Numbered from the stretch's first letter, positions 51,432 to 61,029 are shown. The stretch: DNA of 64,000 nt from Collinsella ihumii (GCF_900046475.1 NZ_FCOU01000015.1:1-64000), one strand, 5' to 3'. The notes: generated from the letters alone by a model not told the origin. Translations and numbers: made by a program.

Positions 51432-51552
51432 GTCGACGGTACGCCATAGGCACATCGCCCCGTCGACGGTACGCCATAGGCACGTTATTCGCTCAAAAGC
51501 GTTCCTATACCGTACTGTCAACGGAGCTGTGTGCCTATAGCGTACCGTCGAC
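51432..51552. repeat. Palindromic module with four copies of the GTCGACGGTACGCCATAGGC-type unit
   Basis: Two direct copies at 51432-51453 and 51462-51484 and two inverted copies at 51500-51522 and 51531-51552 share the consensus GTYGACNGTACGSYATAGG plus MAC. The first and last copies pair with each other, as do the two middle ones, giving a long branched stem. The related unit and layout occur at 38198-38304. Confidence 0.75.
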
Positions 51553-51630
51553 GGGGCTACGTACCCAGGGCGCGCCCGCGGCGCGCGATTGGGTATACAC
51601 CAACTGATTCGCCATGAGGAGGGAGGCGCC

Positions 51631-52872
51631 ATGGGGCGCAAGAACAGAGGGGGCCGCAGGCACGGCCCCACGCGTGCGCGGCATACGGCGCGCCTGACCG
51701 GAACCGTGCGCATCACGGACGCCGGTGCGTTCGTGGAGACCGCGGAGGGCGCCTTCCGCCTGACGCAGCGCGGCGAGCGGGAGGCCATGAACGGCGATGT
51801 CGTCACGGTGAGCCTGCACCACGCGCCGGGCGGCAACCACCGCGCCGTGGTCGAGGGCACCCTGTCGCGCGCCAACGCGTGCGTCGTGGGCACCTATGAG
51901 CTTGCCGGGCCCCTGGGCGTCATCCGGCCGCTCGACACCCGCATCCGCCAGGATTTCTTCGTGCTTCCGCACGACACGTCCGCCGCCGACCACGGCGTCA
52001 TGTCGGGCGATGTCGTGTCGGCGCGCATCGTGAGCTACCCGACGCGCTACGAATCGGGCGTGGCGACCATCGAGCAGCGCATCGGCGGCCCGGATGCGCC
52101 GGATCTCGGCATCCGGTGCGTCATGGCCCGCTACGATCTCGAGGACGGCTATCCCGAGCAGGCGGTCGCCGAGGCGCAACAGTGCGTACTCGATGTGGAG
52201 GGGGCGCTGGAAGACCCGCTGCGCCGCGACATCCGCGACCGGTTCCTGCTGACGATCGACCCGGTCGACGCGCGCGATTTCGATGACGCGATCTCCGTCG
52301 AGCGCACGAAGGCTGGGGGCTGGAGGCTCGGCGTCCACATCGCCGACGTGTCGCACTACGTGACCTGGGAGTCGTCGATCGACCTGGAGGCGCGCCGGCG
52401 GTCGACTTCGGTGTATCTTGCCGACCGCGTGCTGCCCATGCTTCCCGAGGCGCTGTCGAACGATTTGTGCTCGCTCAAGCCTGACGTGGACCGCCTGGCG
52501 TTCACCGTCGATATCGATCTCGACCGCCGGGGGCGCGTGAGCGGCTTTACCGTCTACCCGAGCGTCATCCGCTCGCGCGTGCGCATGGACTACGAGGCCG
52601 CCGGCCTGCTGCTCGCAGACGGCGCCGGCACGGAGGAGAGGAGGTGGGGAGGGGAGTGCAGAGGGGGGAGGAGGAGAGGGGGAGGGAGAGGGGAGGGAGA
52701 GGGGGAAGGGAGGGAAAGAAGAAAAGAGAGAGAGGAGGGGGGGGTGAGAAGAAGAGGGAGGAAGAAAAAAAGAGAAGAGAATAGAGAGGGAGAGGAGAAG
52801 AAGAGAGAGAAGGGAGAGGAGGGGGGAGAGGAGAGGAGGAGGGGGGAGAAGGGGGAAAGGGTGAAGAGGTGA
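51631..52872 (+). pseudogene. rnr: Ribonuclease R, N-terminal part; middle and end lost at a purine tract
   Basis: A 3'-5' exoribonuclease gene that normally encodes more than 650 residues. The trusted part covers about 330 residues: a basic start (GRKNRGGRRHGPTRARHTAR), a cold-shock-like RNA-binding domain, and the first part of the RNB domain with the metal site TIDPVDARDFDDAISVERTK and HIADVSHYVTWESSIDLEAR. After LLLADGAGTEE the frame enters a 240-base purine tract encoding only Arg, Gly, Glu and Lys. The rest of RNB and the S1 domain are absent. Position before smpB is the normal place for rnr. Probably an assembly fault rather than a mutated gene. Confidence 0.8.
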
Positions 52873-52875
52873 GAC
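52632..52875. other. Near-pure purine tract, probable assembly artefact
   Basis: About 244 bases made almost only of G and A on the plus strand, with fewer than ten pyrimidines. It interrupts rnr, has no repeat unit, and its edges coincide with loss of homology. Comparable G/A noise is produced by failing sequencing reads. The missing genomic DNA is estimated at about 1 kb from the usual length of rnr. Confidence 0.7.
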
Positions 52876-53046
52876 AGCGATGACGCTGCGGCAGGCGACC
52901 GAAACGAGGCGACGCGCCTGACGGTCCGCGCGCGCGGCCTGATCGGCGACGAGGCCTGCCGCGCCCTGGTCAAGCTCATCCGCGAGTCCGATGCCGAGCT
53001 GGCGCGGGAGCGCGCCGAAGGAGGGGAGGGCCATGCCGAGTCGTAA
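52876..53046 (+). pseudogene. 3' fragment of an unidentified gene (rnr tail or next gene)
   Basis: In one frame this stretch reads RNEATRLTVRARGLIGDEAC followed by RALVKLIRESDAELARERAE and a TAA at 53044-53046, overlapping the smpB start. Codon use is normal for this genome, so it is genuine coding sequence. It does not look like the S1 domain of RNase R and may be the end of a separate gene whose 5' part is lost at the purine tract, or a lineage-specific RNase R tail. Confidence 0.45.
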
Positions 53047-53503
53047 GGAGCGCAAGACGATCGCCAAGAACCGCTCCGCGCATCACGAGTACTTCATCGA
53101 CGAGACGTTCGAATGCGGCGTCGTGCTCGCGGGCACCGAGGTGCGCAGCCTGCGGGAGCGTGCGTGCCAGATCACCGACACCTTCGCCCTGATCCGCGGA
53201 GGGGAGTGCTGGCTCGTCGGCGTGCACATCCACCCCTACAGCCACGGCTCGATCTTTAACCGCGACCCCGATCGCCGTCGCAAGCTGCTGCTCCATCGCA
53301 AGCAGATCGACTATCTCGACGGCAAGCTGCGCAACCGCGGGTACGCGCTCGTGCCGCTCGAGCTGTATTTCGACGACAACGGGCGCGTGAAGCTCACGCT
53401 CGGGCTCGGACGCGGCAAGAAGCTCTACGACAAGCGCGAGGACATGGCCAAGCGCGACATGCAGCGCGAGATCGATCGCGCCCTCAAGGCGCGCAGCCGC
53501 TAG
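53033..53503 (+). CDS. smpB: SsrA-binding protein SmpB
   Basis: A 156-residue tmRNA partner that brings alanyl-tmRNA to stalled ribosomes. The family pattern is complete: KTIAKNRSAHHEYFIDETFE, CGVVLAGTEVRSLRERACQI, LVGVHIHPYSHGSIFNRDPD and KLTLGLGRGKKLYDKREDMA with a basic C-terminal tail. ATG 53033 follows GGAGGGGAGGG. Its usual neighbour rnr precedes it. The tmRNA gene itself was not found in the window. Confidence 0.96.
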   Translation: MPSRKERKTIAKNRSAHHEYFIDETFECGVVLAGTEVRSLRERACQITDTFALIRGGECWLVGVHIHPYSHGSIFNRDPDRRRKLLLHRKQIDYLDGKLRNRGYALVPLELYFDDNGRVKLTLGLGRGKKLYDKREDMAKRDMQREIDRALKARSR

Positions 53504-53614
53504 GGAGACACTGAACGTGGGCGGCGTGCCAACGCCGGGTATCGGTGCCTGCGAATGCGGGTACGCTACAGTCAGGGCTCACCTGCCCATACAACGTTTG
53601 AGGGGAGCGATCAT

Positions 53615-54118
53615 ATGGATCAGACCGCACTGTTCAAGATGAGCTACGGCTTGTACGTGGTGTCCGCCGAGGCGGACGGGCAGCGTGCAGGCTGCGTCAT
53701 CAACACGGCGACGCAGGTGACCGCCCTGCCGCCGCGCCTGATGGTCGCCGTCCACAAGGACAACGTGACGACCGGCGTCATCCAGCGCGCGGGCGCCTTC
53801 ACCGTGACGGCGATCGACATGACGGCCGATATGCCCTATATCGGCAACTTCGGGTTCCGCACGAGCGCCAATTTCGACAAGTTCGAGAAGTACGGCTGCG
53901 AGATCTCCGCGGTGGGAAGCCCGTACTCTTCCGAGCATGTGTGCGCGCTGTTTGCGTGCAAGGTGGTCGATACCGTCGACGTGGGCACGCATCTGCTGTT
54001 CATCGGCGATGTTGTCGATGCGCAGAAGCTCTCCGACGAGGAGCCGTTGACGTACAGCTATTACCACTCGACCCTAAAGGGCAAGACGCCGCCCAAGGCA
54101 TCGAGCTATCAAGCGTAG
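53615..54118 (+). CDS. Flavin reductase-like FMN-binding protein
   Basis: A 167-residue split-barrel flavoprotein: FKMSYGLYVVSAEADGQRAG, then CVINTATQVTALPPRLMVAV and NFGFRTSANFDKFEKYGCEI, all typical of the flavin_reduct family found near rubredoxins in anaerobes. ATG 53615 follows AGGGGAGCG. The rubredoxin gene follows after 150 bases, which suggests a shared role in electron transfer to oxygen or peroxide detoxification; high-molecular-weight rubredoxins are fusions of these two domains. Confidence 0.82.
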   Translation: MDQTALFKMSYGLYVVSAEADGQRAGCVINTATQVTALPPRLMVAVHKDNVTTGVIQRAGAFTVTAIDMTADMPYIGNFGFRTSANFDKFEKYGCEISAVGSPYSSEHVCALFACKVVDTVDVGTHLLFIGDVVDAQKLSDEEPLTYSYYHSTLKGKTPPKASSYQA

Positions 54119-54269
54119 CCTGCGCGAATGGGCGGAGCGCTTGACGCATAAATGCTACTAATAATATGTCCTATTTGCGAAGATGAACCGTTGTCGGAAT
54201 CGCGGAATAGTTTCTCGCGAGGATGGATATACTACGGATTACGGTCATCGCCTACGAAAGGATTCAATC

Positions 54270-54410
54270 ATGGCTGACGAGAAGAAGTATAAGTTCGTGT
54301 GCGTCGTGTGCGGCTACGAGGTCGAGGTCGACACCCCCGAGCTGCCTGAGGATTACGTCTGCCCCGTGTGCGGCGTCGGTCCCGATCAGTTCGAGCTCGT
54401 CGAGGAGTAG
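54270..54410 (+). CDS. Rubredoxin
   Basis: A 46-residue electron carrier with one iron held by four cysteines: [20 protein letters not shown] and [18 protein letters not shown] give CxxCG...CPxCG. Slightly shorter than classic rubredoxin (52-54 residues) because the loop between the cysteine pairs is short, as in the rubredoxin-like domain of rubrerythrin. ATG 54270 follows GAAAGGA. Likely partner of the flavin reductase upstream. Confidence 0.93.
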   Translation: MADEKKYKFVCVVCGYEVEVDTPELPEDYVCPVCGVGPDQFELVEE

Positions 54411-54434
54411 CATCGCTGCTTCTTGCACACGATC

Positions 54435-54467
54435 GCCCCGGCGGCCTCGCGGCTGCTGGGGCCTTTT
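54435..54467 (+). terminator. Terminator after rubredoxin
   Basis: GCCCCGGCGGCC pairs with GGCTGCTGGGGC around TCGC and is followed by CTTTTG. Confidence 0.8.
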
Positions 54468-54524
54468 GCTATATCGGGCCCCCGCGCTCTTCTGCGGGGA
54501 AGCGCATAGAAAGGATGTGGTGAC

Positions 54525-55211
54525 ATGAACGAGATCGAGCGCAACGTATCGCCGCTGCACGTCGAGCGGACGGCGCCTACTATCAGTTCGCGTATGTTCA
54601 ATCTGGTCATCGCCGGCCTCATCTTCGCAGGATTCTGCGTGATGGGGATCGGCACCCATATCGTGACGTCGCCGGCGTTCATGAGCTGGCTGGTGCGGCA
54701 TCCCATCATGTACCTGGTCATCAGCCTCGTCGGAAGCATCGCGGGCATCGTCATCATGAGCGGCGCGGTCAAGCGCCAGTCCGTGGCGCGCTCGCTGATC
54801 GGGTACGCCCTGTTCGTCTGCACGTTCGGGCTTCTGTGCTCGATGGCGGTGAGCGCCTACGACCTTCCGACCGTCAACGCCGCCTTCACCGCGACGGCGG
54901 GCATCACGGTCGTCTTCGGCGCCCTCGGCCTCGTGATACCGCAGGTGTTCCGCCGGCTCATGGGCGTGTTCTCCGTGGCGCTGCTCGCCCTGCTCGTGGT
55001 CCAGCTCGTCATGATGTTCATGGGCGTCGACCAGACGTGGCTCGACATCGCGATCGTCGTGGTGTTCTGCGGCTTCATCGGCTACGACATGCATCAGGCG
55101 ACGCTGGTCGAGACCACGCTGCCCAATGCGGTCTTCATGGCGTGCAACCTGTTTTTGGACATCATGAACGTCTTTATGCGCCTGCTGAACATCTTCGGCA
55201 ACAACCGATAG
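54525..55211 (+). CDS. BAX inhibitor-1/YccA family membrane protein
   Basis: A 228-residue protein with seven membrane helices, for example FNLVIAGLIFAGFCVMGIGT and FTATAGITVVFGALGLVIPQ, and the family-typical late segment VVVFCGFIGYDMHQATLVET containing the conserved Asp, followed by FMACNLFLDIMNVFMRLLNI. Members are calcium-leak channels or protease regulators; in Actinobacteria the role is unknown. ATG 54525 follows GAAAGGATG. A strong bidirectional terminator follows. Confidence 0.85.
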   Translation: MNEIERNVSPLHVERTAPTISSRMFNLVIAGLIFAGFCVMGIGTHIVTSPAFMSWLVRHPIMYLVISLVGSIAGIVIMSGAVKRQSVARSLIGYALFVCTFGLLCSMAVSAYDLPTVNAAFTATAGITVVFGALGLVIPQVFRRLMGVFSVALLALLVVQLVMMFMGVDQTWLDIAIVVVFCGFIGYDMHQATLVETTLPNAVFMACNLFLDIMNVFMRLLNIFGNNR

Positions 55212-55245
55212 GGACGCTTGCCGCGCGCAGGTTCCGTAAGACCCA

Positions 55246-55283
55246 AAAAGGCGCCCCGAACCGCTGGGTTCGGGGCGCCTTTT
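55246..55283. terminator. Bidirectional terminator between convergent genes
   Basis: AAAAGGCGCCCCGAAC (55246-55261) pairs exactly with GTTCGGGGCGCCTTTT (55268-55283), giving A and T runs on both sides. It serves the BAX-inhibitor-like gene from the left and the zinc-ribbon gene from the right. Confidence 0.9.
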
Positions 55284-55308
55284 GCGTGCGATGCGAGAAA
55301 GCTGGGGC

Positions 55309-55761
55309 CTAGGACTTCTTCTCCACCTTGGTGCCGCAGCGCGGGCAGGTGATGCGGATGCGACCCTTGCCGCGGGGAACGGAGAGGATCTGGCCGCAGT
55401 TCTTGCACTTGAAGTACATCGTGGTCTTGCGGTTGTCCCACATCTTCTGTGCCGTGCGCTTCTTGCGCTCGAAATCGGCCGCAGCGGCGGACTGCTTTCC
55501 GCGCGGGCGGTTGCCGGATGCGAAGCCGCTCAGGAACGGGACCTTGGAGATCGCGTCGAGGAAGACCTGGTTCTCATGGTCGCGTGCGGGGCTCTCGGGC
55601 ATAAAGGCGCGCACGAGGGCGAGGATGACGATGATCAGGGCGATCCAGCCCAGGAAGGAGACCGAGAAGATCGAGCCGATGAGCGCAAGCACCATGCTCA
55701 GGCCACCGAGTGCGGTGCTCAGCTCGTCGACGCCATGACGGCCGTTCATGAAATTCTGCAT
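55309..55761 (-). CDS. Membrane protein with C-terminal zinc ribbon
   Basis: A 150-residue protein. One or two hydrophobic stretches at about 20-50 (GGLSMVLALIGSIFSVSFLG, WIALIIVILALVRAFM) anchor it, a basic linker follows, and the C terminus is a rubredoxin-like zinc ribbon: FKCKNCGQILSVPRGKGRIR and TCPRCGTKVEKKS. This layout is common in Coriobacteriia and other Actinobacteria; function unknown. ATG 55761 is preferred over ATG 55824, which lacks a good ribosome binding site. Confidence 0.75.
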   Translation of the reverse strand: MQNFMNGRHGVDELSTALGGLSMVLALIGSIFSVSFLGWIALIIVILALVRAFMPESPARDHENQVFLDAISKVPFLSGFASGNRPRGKQSAAAADFERKKRTAQKMWDNRKTTMYFKCKNCGQILSVPRGKGRIRITCPRCGTKVEKKS

Positions 55762-55960
55762 TGATCCGAGCCTCGTTTCTATGGCAGATAGATACAACTC
55801 AAAAAAGTGTACCTGTTTTTTCATACCTGTGTGGGCGAAACCCCGATTTCACCACCGTTTGATGCGATGGGGCCGGAAACGGGACCGACGGGATGCGCCC
55901 CGCCGCCATGCTGAGGGCGACGGGGCGCAGGCGTCGCGGCGATGAGCGATGAGCGAGGGA

Positions 55961-56233
55961 CTACTTCACCAGCTTCTCGATGACGGTCTCGATCTCGCTG
56001 AGCTTGGCGTCCTTCTCCTGCTCGTCGCCCGTCTCCATGGCCGTGCGCACGCAGCCCTCGACGTGCGCCTTGAGCACGTCGGCGTTGATGCGCGCGAGCA
56101 GCGACTGGGTCGCCATGAGCTGGGTCGACACGTCGATGCAGTAGCGGTCTTCCTCCACCATGCGCAAGATCCCGTCGATCTGCCCGCGCGCCGTCTTGAG
56201 CAGGCGCGTGATGCGCTCGCGATCGGCTACCAT
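55961..56233 (-). CDS. csoR: Copper-sensing transcriptional repressor CsoR
   Basis: A 90-residue all-helical DUF156 repressor: RITRLLKTARGQIDGILRMV, EDRYCIDVSTQLMATQSLLA and VLKAHVEGCVRTAMETGDEQ. The Cys-His-Cys copper ligands are visible (YCIDV, KAHVEGC). Copper binding releases it from the operator. Third gene of copA-copZ-csoR, all on the minus strand; an operator of the expected type lies before copA, so the operon is autoregulated. Confidence 0.93.
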   Translation of the reverse strand: MVADRERITRLLKTARGQIDGILRMVEEDRYCIDVSTQLMATQSLLARINADVLKAHVEGCVRTAMETGDEQEKDAKLSEIETVIEKLVK

Positions 56234-56245
56234 GCGAGGCCCCGT

Positions 56246-56467
56246 CTACGCGGCCTGGATGCTGACGACCTTGAAGCTGTCGCCCGCGCCCTCGACGGCC
56301 GCCGTGAGCTGGTCAGTCGTGACCTCGTCGCCGCACTCGACGGTGACCGTGTTGGTCTCGTGGTCGGCGTCGGCGTCGGTCACGCCCGCGATGTTGAGCA
56401 GCGCGCTCTCAACGGAGGCGTCGCAGTGGCCGCAGTGGAGGCCTTCGGTCTTGATGGTGTAGTTCAT
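56246..56467 (-). CDS. copZ: Copper chaperone CopZ-like heavy-metal-associated protein
   Basis: A 73-residue ferredoxin-like fold protein: YTIKTEGLHCGHCDASVESA carries a CGHC metal site (CxxC), followed by AVEGAGDSFKVVS at the end. It would hand copper(I) to CopA or CsoR. Located between copA and csoR, 12 bases before csoR. The ribosome binding site is AGGAGAGGAG. Confidence 0.92.
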   Translation of the reverse strand: MNYTIKTEGLHCGHCDASVESALLNIAGVTDADADHETNTVTVECGDEVTTDQLTAAVEGAGDSFKVVSIQAA

Positions 56468-56515
56468 GATGTGCTCCTCTCCTGCACGAAAACGTTTCGG
56501 TTTCCGTGCATCATA

Positions 56516-58843
56516 TTACTTCGCCGCGTCGGCGATTTTGGGACGAAAGCCGCGCAGGCGCAGCGCGTTGGCGACCACGCAGACGCTCGACAGGCTCATG
56601 GCCGCCGCGCCGAACATGGGCGAGAGCTGCCAGCCGAGAACGGGGTACAGGACGCCGGCCGCCAGCGGGATGCCGAGGCTGTTGTAGAACAGCGCCCAGA
56701 AGAGATCCTGCTTGATGTTGCGGATCACCGCGCGCGACAGCTCGATGGCGCGGGCGACGTCGAGCAGGTCGCTGTGCATGAGCACGACGTCCGCCCCCTC
56801 CTTGGCCACGTCGGCGCCGGCGCCGATCGCCAGGCCCACATCGGCTCGGGCGAGCGCGGGGGAGTCGTTGATGCCGTCGCCCACCATGGCCACCACGTGG
56901 CCGGAATCCTGCAGCTCGCGCACGTGGCGCTCCTTGTCGGCGGGCAGGACGTCGGCGATCACGTCGGAGAGGCCAACGGCACGCGCGATGGCGTCGGCGG
57001 TCAGCCGGTTGTCGCCGGTGAGCATGACCGCCTTCACGCCCAGGCGGCCGAGCGCCGCGATGGCGGCGGGGCTCGTGGGCTTCACCTCGTCGGCGACTGC
57101 GATCGTGCCCACGAGCTCCCCGTTTTTGGCGAAGAACAGCGGGGTCTTGCCCGCGCGGGCGAACGATTCGAGCTGGGCGCGGTCGACATCGATGCCGAGC
57201 TCGGCCATGAGCTGGGCGTTGCCGGCGGCGATGGGGTTGGCGCCCTCGCGCGCCGTCACGCCGCGGCCGGGGACCGCCTGGAAGTCGGCGACGGGGCGGG
57301 CGACGATGCCGCGCTGGTCGGCGAGCGCCATGATCGCCTCCGCCAAGGGGTGCTCGCTCGATTTCTCGAGGGCGGCGGCAAGCTTGAGCAGCTGCTTTTC
57401 GCTCATGGAGCCCCCGTCGGCGCGCACGGCGGGCAGGATGTCGGTCACGGCGGGCTTGCCCTGCGTGACGGTGCCGGTCTTGTCGAGCACGACGGTGTCC
57501 ACGTTGTGCAGCGTCTCGAGCGCCTCAGCGCTCTTGAACAGCACGCCCATCTCGGCGCCCTTGCCGGTGCTGACCATGATGGCCACGGGCGTGGCGAGGC
57601 CGAGGGCGCACGGGCAGCTGATGACCACGACGGCCACGCCGGCGGTGAGCGCCTCGTTGACGTTGCCGGTCACGACCATCCAGACGATGAACGTGGCCAG
57701 CGCGATGAGCAGCACAGCCGGCACGAAGACCGCCGCGACCTTGTCGGCCATGCGGGCGATGGGGGCCTTGGTGGCGTTGGCGTCCTCGACGAGCTGGATG
57801 ATCTTGGCGAGGCTCGTGTCGGCTCCGACGCGGGTGGCGCGGAACGTGAACGAGCCGGTGCGGTTGATGGTCGCCGCATGCACGGTGTCGCCGGGGTTCT
57901 TCTCGACGGGGATCGATTCGCCGGTGAGCGCCGCCTCGTCGATGGAGGAGGAGCCCTCGAGCACGATGCCGTCGACGGGCACCGACTCTCCCGGGCGCAC
58001 GCGGACCGTCTGGCCGACCTGGATGGCGTCGACGTCGACCGTTTGCTCGCCGCCGTCGGCATCGACGACGGTCGCGGTCTTGGGGGCGAGGTCGATGAGC
58101 GCCTCGATGGCCGAGCCGGTCTTGGATTTGGAGCGCGTCTCCAGGTACTTGCCCACCGTCACGAGCGTGAGGATGGTGCCCGCGCTCTCGAGATACAGGT
58201 TGTCCATGGCGGTGGCCGCCGCGCCGTGGACGTCGCCGTATGCGAGCTGGTCCGCCATGACGAACATGGCGTAGACCGACCACGCGACGCTCGCCGTGGC
58301 GCCGATGGCGATGAGCGCATCCATGGTCGGCGCGCGGTGGAGCAGCGACTTGTAGCCGTTGATGAAGTAGGCACGGTTCATATACAGGATGGGCAGCAGC
58401 AGCACCAGCTCAGTCAGGGCGAGCGTCATCGCGTGGATGTGGTCGGTGAAGACTTCCGGCAGCGGCCAGCCGAGCATGTGCCCCATGCCGATGTAGAACA
58501 GTGGGACGAGGAAGATGATCGAGGTGATCAGGCGCGTCTTCATCGCGGCGGCCGTCGCCTCGAGCTTTTTGGTGGGCGACTCGTGATGCGCGGCGCCCGG
58601 CCCCGCCGCCGAGGCACCCGCGGTGGCGGTCGCCACGAGCGATGCCGAGTATCCGGCGCGATCGACGGCGGCGCAGATGTCGTCAGGGGTGACCTGCGAT
58701 TCGTCGAAATCGACGGCCATGGATCCCGAAAGGAGGTTGACCGAGACGTCCGAGACGCCCGCAAGGTTGCAGACGGCCTTGTTGACGTGCGCCTCGCACG
58801 CCGCGCAGGTCATGCCGCCCACATCGAATTTCTCATGAGCCAT
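56516..58843 (-). CDS. copA: Copper-exporting P1B-type ATPase CopA
   Basis: A 775-residue copper pump. An N-terminal heavy-metal domain has [20 protein letters not shown]; eight membrane helices include the metal site [20 protein letters not shown] (CPC); [20 protein letters not shown] holds the phosphorylated Asp, [20 protein letters not shown] the HP motif, and [20 protein letters not shown] the hinge. Helix 7/8 residues YN and MSLSS ([17 protein letters not shown]) fit the Cu(I) class. ATG 58843 follows AAAGGAGCC. A CsoR operator lies 43 bases upstream. Confidence 0.96.
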   Translation of the reverse strand: MAHEKFDVGGMTCAACEAHVNKAVCNLAGVSDVSVNLLSGSMAVDFDESQVTPDDICAAVDRAGYSASLVATATAGASAAGPGAAHHESPTKKLEATAAAMKTRLITSIIFLVPLFYIGMGHMLGWPLPEVFTDHIHAMTLALTELVLLLPILYMNRAYFINGYKSLLHRAPTMDALIAIGATASVAWSVYAMFVMADQLAYGDVHGAAATAMDNLYLESAGTILTLVTVGKYLETRSKSKTGSAIEALIDLAPKTATVVDADGGEQTVDVDAIQVGQTVRVRPGESVPVDGIVLEGSSSIDEAALTGESIPVEKNPGDTVHAATINRTGSFTFRATRVGADTSLAKIIQLVEDANATKAPIARMADKVAAVFVPAVLLIALATFIVWMVVTGNVNEALTAGVAVVVISCPCALGLATPVAIMVSTGKGAEMGVLFKSAEALETLHNVDTVVLDKTGTVTQGKPAVTDILPAVRADGGSMSEKQLLKLAAALEKSSEHPLAEAIMALADQRGIVARPVADFQAVPGRGVTAREGANPIAAGNAQLMAELGIDVDRAQLESFARAGKTPLFFAKNGELVGTIAVADEVKPTSPAAIAALGRLGVKAVMLTGDNRLTADAIARAVGLSDVIADVLPADKERHVRELQDSGHVVAMVGDGINDSPALARADVGLAIGAGADVAKEGADVVLMHSDLLDVARAIELSRAVIRNIKQDLFWALFYNSLGIPLAAGVLYPVLGWQLSPMFGAAAMSLSSVCVVANALRLRGFRPKIADAAK

Positions 58844-58885
58844 ACCGGCTCCTTTCTCGTATGGTTCTGCACCTATCATACACCT

Positions 58886-58902
58886 ACACCCCCTGGGGGT
58901 GT
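58886..58902. promoter_or_regulatory. CsoR operator upstream of copA
   Basis: The palindrome ACACCCCCTGGGGGTGT contains the G-tract/C-tract pattern of CsoR sites. It lies between TAGACA and TATGAT on the minus strand, so bound CsoR would block the copA promoter. Confidence 0.8.
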
Positions 58903-59061
58903 CTAGAAGTTTGACGAATCTTACACGGTGCGTCCAGCTTTGGGGCCGCGGGCGGGGCGTATGGCGCATTCGCTCTGGCACATCGTGCGTTCGTTCTTTT
59001 TTGGTCGAAGCATCCCGCCGCGCGGTTATAGTGATGCGCATCTGTAGTAAGGAGGATGCTC

Positions 59062-61029
59062 ATGCTGTTTTCATACGGGTCGCACCGCATGCTGCCCCTG
59101 CGCGCGACCGTTGCCGTCCTTGTCGGCCTGTTCGCGTTCACCGCGCCGTCGAGCGCGTTCGCGCAGCGCGTCGACGACGAGGTCGCCATCGCGTTTACCA
59201 ACGATGTCCACTGCGAGGTCGATAGCACCGCGGGCGAGGCGCTCGGATATGCGGGCGTCGCCGCTGCGGTCGACGACCTCGAGGCGACCTATGGTGAGGC
59301 CAACGTGACCGTCATCGATGCGGGCGACGCCATCCAGGGCGGGCCGGTCGGCCTGCTGACGGAGGGCGAGGCCATCGTCCGCCTCATGAACGCCGTGGGC
59401 TACGATTACGCCGTGCCCGGCAACCATGAGTACGACTACGGTATGCAGCGCCTGCTGAGCCTCGTCGAGCTGTCCGACGCCACGTACCTGTCCTGCAACT
59501 TCACGGAGCTCGGGTCGGGCGCGCCGGTGTTTTCCCCGTACGCCGTTAAGACCTACGAGGCGAGGCCGGCGGCAGGGGATGCCGACGGCGTGCTCAAGGT
59601 CGCCTACGTGGGCATCACCACGCCCGAGACGCTCACCAAGTCCTCGCCGGCATCGTTCACCGACGATGACGGCGCCTATATCTACGGCTTTGAGGAGGAC
59701 GAGACGGGCGAGGCGCTTTATGCGCGCGTGCAGGCAGCCGTGGACGCTGCGCGCGCCGAGGGGGCCGACTACGTAGTCGCCGTGGGGCATCTGGGGCGCT
59801 CCGGCATCACCGACCGCTGGACGAGCGATGCGGTGATCTCCCATACGACCGGCATCGACGCCTTCATCGACGGCCATTCGCACGAGAGCTACGTGACGAG
59901 TGTCGCGAACGAGGACGGCCGTCAGGTCCCGCTCGCCCAGACGGGCACCAAGCTCGCCGCGGTGGGCGAGCTCACCATCGATCCCGACGACCCGGACAGC
60001 GAGGTCCTGAGCTTCGAGCTCACGTCGGCAGCCGATTTCACCGAGACCGCCGACGATGTCCAGGCGCAGGTGGATGCCGTGGACGCCGAGCTCGCCGAGG
60101 AGCTCGACCGCGTCGTGGGGGAGAGCGCCGTCGCCTTGGTGAGCGAGAATGAGCAGACGGGCCTGTATGTGCGCCTGGGCGAGACCAACATGGGCGATTT
60201 CGTGGCCGATGCGTACCGCGCGGCGACCGGCGCCCAGATCGCGATCGTCAACGGCGGCGGCGTGCGCTCGTCGATCGACGCCGGGCCGATCACCAACAAC
60301 GACCTGTACGGGGTGCAGCCGTTCGGCAACGAGCTCAGCATGGTCGAGGCGACCGGTCAGCAGATCTTGGACGCGCTCGAGATGGGCGTCAGCGAGTATC
60401 CCGAGGCAAGCGGCGGCTTTTTGCAGGTATCGGGCTTGACCTACGCGGTGCGCACCGATATCCCCTCGACGGTCGAGGTGGACGACCACGGCGCCTTCCT
60501 GCGCGTCGCGGGCGAGCGGCGCGTGCGCGACGTGCGCGTGGCGGGCGAGCTGATCGACCCCGCGCGCACCTATACGCTTGCAAGCCACGGGTACCTGCTC
60601 CATGAGGGCGGCGACGGCATGACGATGTTCGAGGACTGCCCGGTGCTGCTCGAAAACGCCATGACGGACGTCCAGGGGCTGATGACCTATCTCGCCGAGG
60701 ATCTGGGCGGCGTGGTTTCCGATGCGTACGCGGATCCTGCGGGCGATGGGCGCATCGTGCTGACGACGGGCGACGTCGAGCCCGAGCCCGCACCGAATCC
60801 CGACCCCGCACCGGAGCCCGGGACGGGCGAGGAGACGCCGTCCGATGCGACGGATCCGGGCGACACCCAGGTCAGCGAGCCAGGCGCCGGTTCGGACGCG
60901 CGTCCCGGATCGGACGGCCTGCCCCAGACGGGTGACACGGGATTGACGGGGGCTGCGGCGGCCGGCGGGATCGGCATCCTGTGCTTCGCCGGCGGCATCG
61001 CGCTGCTTGCGCACCGCAAGCGCGGCTAG
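59062..61029 (+). CDS. Cell-wall-anchored 5'-nucleotidase / 2',3'-cyclic phosphodiesterase
   Basis: A 655-residue surface enzyme. Signal peptide to about residue 32 (LFAFTAPSSAFAQR), then the metallophosphatase domain with VAIAFTNDVHCEVDS, VTVIDAGDAIQGGPVGLLTE and YAVPGNHEYDYG, and IDAFIDGHSHESYV; the 5_nucleotid_C domain has ETNMGDFVADAYRAA and IVNGGGVRSSIDAGPITNND. A Pro/Glu/Asp linker and the sortase signal LPQTGDTGLTG with a membrane helix and RKRG end it. It would release phosphate and nucleosides from extracellular nucleotides. ATG 59062 has AAGGAGG six bases before it. Confidence 0.93.
   Translation: MLFSYGSHRMLPLRATVAVLVGLFAFTAPSSAFAQRVDDEVAIAFTNDVHCEVDSTAGEALGYAGVAAAVDDLEATYGEANVTVIDAGDAIQGGPVGLLTEGEAIVRLMNAVGYDYAVPGNHEYDYGMQRLLSLVELSDATYLSCNFTELGSGAPVFSPYAVKTYEARPAAGDADGVLKVAYVGITTPETLTKSSPASFTDDDGAYIYGFEEDETGEALYARVQAAVDAARAEGADYVVAVGHLGRSGITDRWTSDAVISHTTGIDAFIDGHSHESYVTSVANEDGRQVPLAQTGTKLAAVGELTIDPDDPDSEVLSFELTSAADFTETADDVQAQVDAVDAELAEELDRVVGESAVALVSENEQTGLYVRLGETNMGDFVADAYRAATGAQIAIVNGGGVRSSIDAGPITNNDLYGVQPFGNELSMVEATGQQILDALEMGVSEYPEASGGFLQVSGLTYAVRTDIPSTVEVDDHGAFLRVAGERRVRDVRVAGELIDPARTYTLASHGYLLHEGGDGMTMFEDCPVLLENAMTDVQGLMTYLAEDLGGVVSDAYADPAGDGRIVLTTGDVEPEPAPNPDPAPEPGTGEETPSDATDPGDTQVSEPGAGSDARPGSDGLPQTGDTGLTGAAAAGGIGILCFAGGIALLAHRKRG

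Noticed and set aside
51631-52872. A natural RNase R with a Lys/Arg/Glu-rich C-terminal tail
   Set aside because: The frame breaks off inside the catalytic RNB domain, so the purine-encoded tail cannot be a normal C-terminal extension.
53504-53614. tmRNA gene near smpB
   Set aside because: The gap is too short and shows neither the tRNA-like ends nor a tag frame.
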